Shown: piece after piece, positions 57,384 through 64,000 of the stretch
Numbering within the stretch: the first letter of the stretch is position 1
How the letters are laid out: each line of letters begins with the position of its first letter
Origin: Pasteurellaceae bacterium Macca
GTDB lineage: Bacteria; Pseudomonadota; Gammaproteobacteria; Enterobacterales; Pasteurellaceae
DNA length: 64,000 bases
NCBI GenBank assembly: GCA_023101485.1
Contig: LVZB01000001.1
Coordinates: 620,001-684,000, forward strand
Direction of reading: 5' to 3'
The notes under the pieces: generated by a model
The model's database searches: none
What the model was told of the DNA's origin: nothing
What the model saw: only the letters and a program-made list of their open reading frames with translations
Program-made: the position numbers and the translations under genes

Positions 57384-59450
57384 TTATTGTAAGAGGGAAA
57401 TATCTGCCACTTGTAAGAACAACGCTTGCAAGGCTTTCAAAATCGCTAAACGATTTTGGCGAAGGGCTGGGTCTTCGGCATTCACCATCACGTTATCGAA
57501 GAAATTATCCACCGGCTGACGTAAGTTAGCGAGCTTATCCAACACCGCTTGGTAATTGCCTTCGGCAACTAATGGCTGAATTTCGCTTTGTAACGCTAAC
57601 ACACTTTCAGCAAGGGCTTTCTCCGCAGGCTCAATACAAGCACTTGGGTTGATTGCGCCAATTTGAATCTCCGCTTTGGCTAAAATATTGCTCACACGCT
57701 TATTCGCTGCGGCAAGGGCTTCGGCAGAATCGAGCTGACGGAAATGGGCCACCGCACGCACACGGGCGTTAAAATCCGCCGGCTTCGTTGGACGGCGAGC
57801 AAGTACCGCCTGGATTTCATCCACACTGAACCCTTCATCTTGATACCACGCACGGAAACGTCCGAGCATAAAATCCACCACATCATTGACTACGGCGTTA
57901 TTCGTTAATTTATCTCCAAAATAACGTGCCGATTGAGTGACTAACTGGGTGAGATCGAGAGGGAGATTTTTCTCCACAATAATACGAAGCACCCCTAAGG
58001 CTGCACGGCGTAGTGCAAAGGGGTCAGCATTGCCTTTCGGTGCTTGCCCAATGCCGAAAATCCCTGTCAATGTGTCGATTTTATCCGCCAACGCCACCGA
58101 ACAAGCCACCAAAGAATTTGGCAAGTTATCGCCGGCAAAACGTGGCATATACTGCTCATTTAATGCCACGGCAACTTCTTCGGCTTCGCCATCGTGGCGC
58201 GCGTAGTGCATCCCCATTACGCCCTGCGTATCGGTAAATTCAAACACCATATTGGTCATTAAGTCACATTTTGACAACAAACCCGCACGCTTGGCATTCG
58301 CTACATCTGCCCCAATTTGTTCCGCAATAAAGCCACTTAACTGCTCAATGCGGTCGGTTTTATCTCGCAATGTACCGAGTTGTTGTTGGAATAACACGGT
58401 TTCAAGACGTGGGAGTTGATCTGCTAAACGCTGTTTTAAATCGGTTTTAAAGAAGAATTCCGCATCGGTTAAACGTGGGCGAACCACTTTCTCATTCCCT
58501 TCCACAATCGCCGTTGGATCATCAGGGTTGATATTTGAAACAAAAATAAAGTGCGGTAATAATTTGCCCGCTTGATCGTAAATCGGGAAATATTTTTGGT
58601 CGCCTTTCATCGTATAAACAAGGGCTTCCGCTGGCACGGCAAGGAAACGCTCTTCAAATTTTGCCGTTAAAACATTCGGGAACTCCACTAAGGAAGTCAC
58701 TTCCTCTAATAAGCTCTCCTCAATATCTGCCACGCCCCCGAGAGCGGTCGCTTTTTCTTGCGATTTTGCCAAAATCAAGGCTTTACGCTCATTGAAATCT
58801 GCCACCACTGAGCCTTTTTCTCTCAGTGTTTGGAGATAGTCATCAGCGTGATGAATTTGGAATTCTCTTTCGCCTAAGAAGCGATGACCACGCACTGTTC
58901 TGCCACTTTGCACGCCCAAAATTTCGCCCTCAATCAACTCCGCACCAAGTAACATAGTGACTGTATGCACAGGGCGAATGAATTGCACGGTTTTATCCGC
59001 CCAACGCATTGGTTTTGGAATTGGCAATTTAGCGAGGGCATTGGCGACTAAGCCAGCGAGAAGATCTTTGGTGGCTTTGCCTTCCACAACGGCACGATGT
59101 ACCAGCCATTCGCCTTTGTCGGTAGCAATGCGATCCGCCTCAGCAACGGTAATGCCACAACCTTTCGCCCAGCCTTCTGCCGCTTTGGTCGGGTTACCCT
59201 CACTATCAAAGGCAGCGGAAACAGCCGGCCCGCGTTTTTCAATTTCTTTGCTTGGTTGAGCGGTAATTAAATTCGCCACTTTTAACGCCAAACGGCGTGG
59301 CGAAGCAAACCACTCAACGTTGTCAAAGGTTAAACCCGCTTGCGTTAATTCAGCGGAAAAACTCTCCGCAAACGCCGTAGCTAAGGTTTTTAATGCTTTT
59401 GGTGGCAACTCTTCAGTGCCGATTTCTACTAGGAAGTTTTGGGTTGTCAT
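57384..59450 (-). CDS. glyS: Glycyl-tRNA synthetase beta subunit
   Basis: 688-residue subunit of the alpha2beta2 bacterial GlyRS, nearly the same length as in E. coli (689). It starts [31 protein letters not shown] and contains the HD-like and C-terminal DALR tRNA-binding regions. The alpha subunit gene glyQ, usually directly upstream, is 3.3 kb away across five inserted genes. Confidence 0.97.
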   Translation of the reverse strand: MTTQNFLVEIGTEELPPKALKTLATAFAESFSAELTQAGLTFDNVEWFASPRRLALKVANLITAQPSKEIEKRGPAVSAAFDSEGNPTKAAEGWAKGCGITVAEADRIATDKGEWLVHRAVVEGKATKDLLAGLVANALAKLPIPKPMRWADKTVQFIRPVHTVTMLLGAELIEGEILGVQSGRTVRGHRFLGEREFQIHHADDYLQTLREKGSVVADFNERKALILAKSQEKATALGGVADIEESLLEEVTSLVEFPNVLTAKFEERFLAVPAEALVYTMKGDQKYFPIYDQAGKLLPHFIFVSNINPDDPTAIVEGNEKVVRPRLTDAEFFFKTDLKQRLADQLPRLETVLFQQQLGTLRDKTDRIEQLSGFIAEQIGADVANAKRAGLLSKCDLMTNMVFEFTDTQGVMGMHYARHDGEAEEVAVALNEQYMPRFAGDNLPNSLVACSVALADKIDTLTGIFGIGQAPKGNADPFALRRAALGVLRIIVEKNLPLDLTQLVTQSARYFGDKLTNNAVVNDVVDFMLGRFRAWYQDEGFSVDEIQAVLARRPTKPADFNARVRAVAHFRQLDSAEALAAANKRVSNILAKAEIQIGAINPSACIEPAEKALAESVLALQSEIQPLVAEGNYQAVLDKLANLRQPVDNFFDNVMVNAEDPALRQNRLAILKALQALFLQVADISLLQ

Positions 59451-59470
59451 TTTTTTCTCTTTGATTAAGT

Positions 59471-60127
59471 TTATTTACATACAATATTTTCTAAAACACT
59501 CATTTTTTCAATAATTTCTTTATTTATAATCTCTTTTCCCATTTCTCTGTCAATCCCTTTAAATTGATTCACTATTTTTTCATCTGATGAGTGAAAATAT
59601 TGCTTATAATTATCTTTTGGATTACGACTATTTGTACTCAGACTTACTGTATAAAAATGTTCAACGTCCGCATAATAATTTATTGCCATATCCAATTTTA
59701 TGCCTGATTTTCCGTGTAAATCACCACAAATATTATTAGAGGCTGTGAATCTTGTTTGACCTACCTGACCTCTTCCGAAATCATAAAAGTAAAATTGTTT
59801 CTTTAAACCCAATTCTTTCATCTCTTTTTTATTTCTCGGGTTATACGATTTCTTATCAGCAACTAAAATAACCTGAACATTCGCTTGATTTTTTGTTACC
59901 AATGAATGCAATTCACCAATCTGATCTAACGGCTGATTAGCTGCAATATGTTTTAACTCCCCTTTACTACCCAAATACTCATTTGTTTCTAAAAAAATCA
60001 CTCGATTGATTTCTCCATCAATATTTTGATAAGGTCTTCCCTCTGGAATATCACTCTCCAACCCTAATGAACTACAACCAGCTAATAAAAAAGATAAAGT
60101 TGGTAATGTCATTTTTAAAAAATTCAT
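59471..60127 (-). CDS. Hypothetical lipoprotein between glyQ and glyS
   Basis: 218-residue predicted lipoprotein with lipobox FLLAGC (Cys18), starting behind GAGG. The mature protein is charged and Lys-rich, with two further cysteines (NICGD and NIVCK at the C terminus). I do not recognise the family. AT-rich compared with glyS. It lies 20 bases before the glyS start on the same strand, so it may now help drive glyS transcription. Its promoter region contains two unusual palindromes. Confidence 0.6.
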   Translation of the reverse strand: MNFLKMTLPTLSFLLAGCSSLGLESDIPEGRPYQNIDGEINRVIFLETNEYLGSKGELKHIAANQPLDQIGELHSLVTKNQANVQVILVADKKSYNPRNKKEMKELGLKKQFYFYDFGRGQVGQTRFTASNNICGDLHGKSGIKLDMAINYYADVEHFYTVSLSTNSRNPKDNYKQYFHSSDEKIVNQFKGIDREMGKEIINKEIIEKMSVLENIVCK

Positions 60128-60147
60128 TATTTTTTCCTCACTGAAAT

Positions 60148-60163
60148 TTACTCCAAGGAGTAA
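60148..60163. promoter_or_regulatory. 16-base perfect palindrome downstream of a -10
   Basis: TTACTCC-AA-GGAGTAA, centred 32 bases from a second palindrome at 60177-60197, with a minus-strand TATAAT (60165-60170) between them. Probably an operator near the start of transcription of the lipoprotein gene. Confidence 0.5.
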
Positions 60164-60176
60164 TATTATATTTAAC

Positions 60177-60197
60177 CTAAGGTAATTATTACCTTAG
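60177..60197. promoter_or_regulatory. 21-base perfect palindrome over a -35 region
   Basis: CTAAGGTAAT-T-ATTACCTTAG. It covers the -35 position relative to the TATAAT at 60165-60170, which otherwise lacks a recognisable -35. Candidate binding site for a dimeric regulator; it could also act as the terminator of the GST gene, though no U-run follows. Confidence 0.5.
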
Positions 60198-60279
60198 ACA
60201 CTTTCAAAAGCATTATATTCGACTTTTTCGATGTTGCCGTCCATTCAAATAGTAATAATCCAATGTATTCATCTAATAC

Positions 60280-60903
60280 TTATTTCGGCTGAGTTTCGCC
60301 TAATTCGGTATATTTCTCATTCATCTTTCTTGCCCATTGCACTAATTCAGGGGCAATTTCATTAAGATTGATACCTAATTTTTCACCTCGTAATACATAC
60401 CAATCAATTAAACAGACGGCGGAAATAGTACCAAGATTTAAAGTATCGCCAAAAGGGGCAAGATGCTCAGCTAATACTTTAAAGCTACGAATATTACGTT
60501 CAGTTAATTGCTGATGGCGTGCTATCCACCACTCATTTTCAGGGCGAAGCAAACGCTCAGAAATAATCGGCAAGGTATTTTCCAAAATGCCGTCCGTTAA
60601 AGCGTATAACTGCAATACTTTCCATCGTTGGCTATCACGAGGCAATAAATTTGCCTTGGAACTATTTTTTGCACCAAGATCGTCAAGATACTCACTGATA
60701 ACTTGACTATTATATAACCATTCTCCGTTATCGAGTTGTAATGCCGGCACACGACCAAGAGGGTTATCTTGGTTATGTGGAGAATGAGGATCAAAGGACG
60801 ATTGAATCGTCATTAATTCCACTTGTTCATCAAGGCGATGATATTTAATCACTGCCATCACCTTACGAACAAAAGGGCTAGTCGTTGAGTGCCAGAGTTT
60901 CAT
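60280..60903 (-). CDS. Glutathione S-transferase family protein
   Basis: 207 residues from the ATG at 60903, six bases after AAAGG; the ATG at 60909 abuts it. N-terminal thioredoxin-fold (LWHSTTSPFVRKVMAVIKYHRLDEQVEL) with the cis-Pro GRVPALQLDNGEWLYNSQVISEYLD glutathione-binding motif, then an all-helical C domain. The SPFVRK start resembles GST group YibF-like. Substrate unknown; probably cytoplasmic detoxification or thiol chemistry. Confidence 0.85.
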   Translation of the reverse strand: MKLWHSTTSPFVRKVMAVIKYHRLDEQVELMTIQSSFDPHSPHNQDNPLGRVPALQLDNGEWLYNSQVISEYLDDLGAKNSSKANLLPRDSQRWKVLQLYALTDGILENTLPIISERLLRPENEWWIARHQQLTERNIRSFKVLAEHLAPFGDTLNLGTISAVCLIDWYVLRGEKLGINLNEIAPELVQWARKMNEKYTELGETQPK

Positions 60904-60930
60904 TTTCATTCCTTTTACTTGTTACTTACT

Positions 60931-61557
60931 TTATAAATAAATAATTTTAGAGTGTTCTATTTTAATTGTTTCTTCGTTTTCTAATTTTTTAATTACTTGA
61001 TTTATATTCTCTATTTCATTTTGTTTATTATATTTTTTAAAAATAGTTTGATGATGAATACTATTTTACAAGGTTTTCAATTTTTGAGGGAAATTTCTTT
61101 TGTTTGTATTTTTTATAAAGATTTTATATTCCTCAAATGATTGATTTATCTTCTCTATTTCATTATCATTTGATAATGATATGTAACATTCGGATGAAAC
61201 TCTCGGTTCTTCATTGCTATTTTTGCGATAACAAATACGCTTTTCTCGTTGATTTTGAATGAAGTGGCATATACCATCATACCCTTGATCTTTTGAGAAA
61301 ATGTGAAACTCAATATTTTTATCAACCACTGAATCTAATTTTCCTAAATAATAGGCAATATGGAAATCAACATTATTCTTAGCGATCTCTTTTACAGTAA
61401 TTAATGAGATGTTGATTTCATCAGAAAATTTGTCACTCAATCTAATACAAGACTGATTTTCTGAAGCGCCAATGAATAAAAAAATACGCTCATATTTGTG
61501 GAGTTCCAACCCATCTAAAGAATTCATATTTTCATAATCAATAAAAGCAAATTTCAT
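60931..61557 (-). pseudogene. PIN-like (NYN/PIN_7-type) nuclease gene with an in-frame TAA
   Basis: From the ATG at 61557 (GGTGAG upstream) a 163-codon frame ends at TAA (61066-61068). The N-terminal part shows the PIN-like fold: FIDYEN (Asp7, Glu9, Asn10), KNNVDFHIAYYLGKL (Asp64), FHIFSKDQGYDGIC (Asp90, Asp94), which suggests a metal-dependent RNase. After the TAA the same frame stays open for 44 codons to 60931, giving I-H-H-Q-T-I-F-K-K-Y then a charged helix ending T-I-K-I-E-H-S-K-I-I-Y-L, which resembles the usual C-terminal winged-helix-like tail of relatives that have KLKTLLN-type sequence at this point. So the gene is probably truncated by a nonsense change; catalytic residues remain intact. 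Programmed readthrough is a less likely alternative. Confidence 0.55.
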
Positions 61558-61623
61558 ATTTCTCACCAACACAATGCCGTTTCAAATAGATCGCTAATAT
61601 TTTTACTTAATTTCGACCACTTA

Positions 61624-61884
61624 TCATACAAGCTTTCCCAATTCCGCTAAATCCAAAATGATTTCGTCATTCTCTAACAACAACGCAGGAACACCGATAT
61701 AGCCATTCTGTTTAGCATGATCAAAAGCAGAATGACGATCTCTGAGTTTAAGGAATTGTTTATAGCCCACGGGGGTTTCCGTGATTTCTACTTCTTCATA
61801 TTCAATCCCTAATTTTTTCAACTCATCCACAAAAGGGTAAGTATCAGGGCACCATTTGGCGAAAAATAGAACCGGTTTTGACAT
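61624..61884 (-). CDS. Glutaredoxin-related small protein
   Basis: 86 residues from the ATG at 61884, preceded by GGAGG. Thioredoxin-fold with a W-C-P-D-T active-site region (only one Cys), a cis-Pro VPALLLENDEI, and a C-terminal helix. Resembles the glutaredoxin-like proteins of unknown partner found near other Pasteurellaceae genes. It begins 16 bases after the glycosyltransferase stop, in one unit with it. Confidence 0.75.
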   Translation of the reverse strand: MSKPVLFFAKWCPDTYPFVDELKKLGIEYEEVEITETPVGYKQFLKLRDRHSAFDHAKQNGYIGVPALLLENDEIILDLAELGKLV

Positions 61885-61900
61885 TTTTTCCTCCATTTAG

Positions 61901-62728
61901 TTATACATTATATTTTTGCCGAATTTCTTCCCAAGATAAAGCATAATATTGCCAATACAATTCTCTAAATCGAATATTCATATTAGCCAACCAAGGCTTA
62001 GCTTCTGTATTCCAATGAGTAATTAAGGGTATTTGATTCCCAGGTAATTTCTCGATAATCTCAGAATCTTTTCCAAATACAAAATCACCACCAAGTTGAT
62101 AATTAAAAAAACGATTTGCTTTAAGCCAGCGGTCTTTAAAAACTAGATTTAAAATATCTTGATCACCAAATTTAACCTTATTAATAATTTCTTTTGATAA
62201 ATCCATACATTTTCTAGCCACATTATCTTGCTTCCAAAGTGGTAAATTAATTAACAATACACCAACATTAAAATAATTTCCGTTTAGTGAAAGATAATTT
62301 TCAAGATTATTTTCTGCAATAAAATCTTTACTTGCCGTAACATAATTATCTTTTAATTCTATCTGGAATAATTCAGAAATATCCCCATTAACAACCAAAT
62401 CACAATCTAAATATAATACATTATTAGGAATATCTGGTGTATTAAATATCTCTTGAATAAAATAACGAAAGTAAGTTGTCTCACTACTAATATGTGGCAA
62501 TGTATTGAATTTTGCTACTTCATTATTGATTACTTTGGCATCTATTATACTTACACCAACACAATTTAATTCTTTATTTAATATTTCAAACACTTCATTT
62601 GGAATATTTTTATTTAAAACATAGAATCTTAATTCTGTTGTACTTAAATTATGATACAACACAGATTTTATTGTTGTAATCATATGTTCAACATATTTTT
62701 GGTTGGCAGCAAGAATAATATAATTCAT
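61901..62728 (-). CDS. Family 8 glycosyltransferase
   Basis: 275 residues from the ATG at 62728 with AAGGG upstream; a longer frame starts 13 codons earlier. GT8 fold: MNYIILAANQKYVEHMITTIKSVLYHN, metal-binding D108-C-D110 in VLYLDCDLVVNGD, NVGVLLINLPLWK, and the GDQDILN loop with ITHWNTEAKPW. Retaining enzymes of this group (LgtC, RfaJ-like) add glucose or galactose to LOS/LPS. The exact sugar and acceptor are unknown. AT-rich; sits between glyQ and glyS. Confidence 0.82.
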   Translation of the reverse strand: MNYIILAANQKYVEHMITTIKSVLYHNLSTTELRFYVLNKNIPNEVFEILNKELNCVGVSIIDAKVINNEVAKFNTLPHISSETTYFRYFIQEIFNTPDIPNNVLYLDCDLVVNGDISELFQIELKDNYVTASKDFIAENNLENYLSLNGNYFNVGVLLINLPLWKQDNVARKCMDLSKEIINKVKFGDQDILNLVFKDRWLKANRFFNYQLGGDFVFGKDSEIIEKLPGNQIPLITHWNTEAKPWLANMNIRFRELYWQYYALSWEEIRQKYNV

Positions 62729-62744
62729 TTTGTTTCCCTTTAAT

Positions 62745-62785
62745 TTAGGAACAGTGAAATTTATCAAAAATTTAACTGTTCCTAA
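62745..62785 (-). other. Long imperfect hairpin between glyQ and the GT8 gene
   Basis: TTAGGAACAGT and ACTGTTCCTAA (11-base arms) enclose a second pairing AAATTT/AAATTT with one mismatch and a 5-base loop, so an 18-position stem spans 62745-62785. It starts four bases after the glyQ stop and ends before the GT8 ribosome binding site. No U-run follows on the minus strand. It may mark the junction of the inserted genes or protect the glyQ message. Confidence 0.55.
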
Positions 62786-62788
62786 TCT

Positions 62789-63697
62789 CTATCGCTTACA
62801 CATCGGAAACCCTAAGGCTTCACGGCTGGCGTAATAAGCTTCGGCAACGCCTTTGGTGAGAGTGCGAATGCGTAAAATGTAGCGTTGGCGTTCGGTGACG
62901 GAAATCGCTTTACGCGCATCAAGCAAGTTAAAGCTATGTGCCGCTTTTAAAATACGCTCGTAGGCTGGCAGTGGAAGTGGTTTTTCCAATGCTAATAATT
63001 CACTGGCTTCTTTTTCGTATTGGTCGAAGCAGTAGAATAAGAAGTCCGTGTTGGCATATTCAAAGTTGTAGGTCGATTGCTCAACTTCATTTTGGTGGAA
63101 CACATCGCCGTAAGTGGTTTTACCGAGTGGACCATCCGACCAAACGAGATCATAAACGCTATCTACGCCTTGAATATACATTGCCAAACGCTCTAAGCCG
63201 TAGGTAATTTCGCCAGTTACAGGGCGACATTCTAATCCGCCAACTTGTTGGAAATAGGTAAATTGGGTCACTTCCATACCGTTAAGCCACACTTCCCAAC
63301 CTAAGCCCCACGCACCAAGGGTTGGGTTTTCCCAGTTATCTTCTACGAAACGAATGTCGTTTTGTGTTGGATCGAAGCCGAGCATTTTTAAACTGTCTAA
63401 ATAGAGTTCTTGAATATTATCAGGCGACGGTTTAATCACAACTTGGAATTGATAGTAGTGTTGCAAGCGGTTTGGGTTCTCGCCGTAACGCCCGTCTGTT
63501 GGACGGCGTGAAGGTTGTACATAGGCAAATGCCATGGGTTCAGGGCCTAATGCACGCAGTGCCGTCATTGGGTGAGAAGTTCCTGCGCCGACTTCCATAT
63601 CGAAAGGTTGAACCACCGTACAACCTTGTTTTGCCCAGTAATCTTGTAATGCAAGGATCATACCTTGAAAGGTTTTCACATTAAATTGTGCTGACAT
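62789..63697 (-). CDS. glyQ: Glycyl-tRNA synthetase alpha subunit
   Basis: 302-residue class II catalytic subunit, matching E. coli GlyQ (303). Starts [45 protein letters not shown] with motif 2 and motif 3 residues ([21 protein letters not shown]). It needs GlyS for tRNA binding. Here the two subunits are not adjacent. Confidence 0.97.
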   Translation of the reverse strand: MSAQFNVKTFQGMILALQDYWAKQGCTVVQPFDMEVGAGTSHPMTALRALGPEPMAFAYVQPSRRPTDGRYGENPNRLQHYYQFQVVIKPSPDNIQELYLDSLKMLGFDPTQNDIRFVEDNWENPTLGAWGLGWEVWLNGMEVTQFTYFQQVGGLECRPVTGEITYGLERLAMYIQGVDSVYDLVWSDGPLGKTTYGDVFHQNEVEQSTYNFEYANTDFLFYCFDQYEKEASELLALEKPLPLPAYERILKAAHSFNLLDARKAISVTERQRYILRIRTLTKGVAEAYYASREALGFPMCKR

Positions 63698-63747
63698 AGG
63701 GTTTCCTATTGTTGAAATTCATTGAAAAAATGCCGTTATTATAGCGG

Positions 63748-63756
63748 ACAAGCGGT
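63748..63756 (+). repeat. Uptake signal sequence upstream of glyQ
   Basis: ACAAGCGGT followed by CTTTTTTTG, 50 bases upstream of the glyQ start and between the divergent glyQ and the last gene. Confidence 0.8.
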
Positions 63757-63870
63757 CTTTTTTTGTGAAAATTTTGCGAAATTCACTAAAAATCCTCGCC
63801 TTTACATTTGGCAAGCCATTCAAAAAAGATTAAAGTAAAAGCCCTGATTCACTGCACGAAAGGACGAACG

Positions 63871-64000
63871 ATGAACATTCCATTTTGCCTTCCTGAAAAT
63901 ATTTCCCCCGACGATTTTTTGCAACATTATTGGCAGAAAAAACCGTTGTTAATCCGTAACGGCTTACCCCAAATTGTCGGGCTTTTTGAGCCAAATGATA
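63871..64000 (+). CDS. RoxA-like cupin oxygenase, N-terminal part (cut by window edge)
   Basis: Only 43 codons are visible from the ATG at 63871 (AAAGGACGAACG upstream). The start MNIPFCLPENISPDDFLQHYWQKKPLLIRNGLP matches the N terminus of the RoxA/YcfD family, 2-oxoglutarate and iron-dependent oxygenases that hydroxylate an arginine of ribosomal protein L16. The HxD metal motif lies beyond the window, so the call rests on the N-terminal pattern alone. Confidence 0.7.
   Translation, partial: MNIPFCLPENISPDDFLQHYWQKKPLLIRNGLPQIVGLFEPND

Overview
The window is a chromosomal segment from a gamma-proteobacterium of the family Pasteurellaceae. The main signs are dozens of copies of ACAAGCGGT/ACCGCTTGT, the Apl-type DNA uptake signal sequence (USS) of the Actinobacillus/Mannheimia/Bibersteinia side of the family. 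Many gene orders and paralogue choices are also shared with Haemophilus and Actinobacillus: oapA-oapB, rpmA-rplU next to a DMT permease, glmS next to a DeoR regulator, yjjI-yjjW, and erpA and rpsU flanking the O-antigen locus. I cannot name the species. About 60 protein genes, one tRNA-Gly and no rRNA, phage, insertion sequence or CRISPR array are visible. Genes at both ends are cut (rpoD on the left, a RoxA-like oxygenase gene on the right).

Layout. 1-2.5 kb: macromolecular-synthesis operon rpsU-dnaG-rpoD (minus strand). 2.6-8.8 kb: polysaccharide locus between rpsU and erpA (minus): wzz-like, GT52 transferase, rmlB, rmlA, rmlD, a RelA/SpoT-domain gene, rmlC; the two wzz-side genes and the RelA/SpoT-domain gene are AT-rich. 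9-15.3 kb: erpA, the LPS heptosyltransferases waaF/waaC, oapA/oapB, and an ATP-grasp/esterase gene pair. 15.5-22.7 kb (plus): thiP-thiQ, ftsN, a DUF2322 gene, tRNA-Gly, mfd. 22.9-27.3 kb (minus): str operon rpsL-rpsG-fusA-tuf with a consensus promoter and a leader hairpin. 27.5-30.1 kb: hemH and an Xre regulator divergent from an Opa-like porin and a lipoprotein. 30.3-37.1 kb: grxD, ettA, DMT permease, rpmA, rplU, nagB-nagA, rsmJ. 37.1-41.7 kb: dnaA-dnaN-recF and arcA. 41.8-45.3 kb: cdd and the sucrose genes scrK-scrB. 45.6-51.7 kb: acpP, glmS and its DeoR neighbour, accB-accC, aroQ, arsC-like. 51.7-56 kb: glycyl radical enzyme YjjI and activase YjjW, then nsrR divergent from hmp. 56-63.7 kb: serA, and glyQ and glyS separated by a five-gene AT-rich insert.

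Themes that tie genes together are: envelope carbohydrate (wzz, GT52, rml, waaC/F, oapA/B, GT8, Opa-like porin); amino sugars (nagA, nagB, glmS); anaerobic and nitrosative physiology (arcA, yjjI/W, nsrR-hmp); and the core information machinery. The most unusual items are a small RelA/SpoT-fold protein translationally coupled to rmlC, a PIN-like gene in the glyQ/glyS gap whose reading frame continues for 44 plausible codons past an in-frame TAA, the ATP-grasp/esterase pair, and several regulatory sites whose geometry can be read from sequence (Xre twin operators, NsrR palindrome, CRP sites at cdd and nagB, a repressor-type operator in the scrK promoter spacer). No function was tested; all assignments come from reading motifs and layout.
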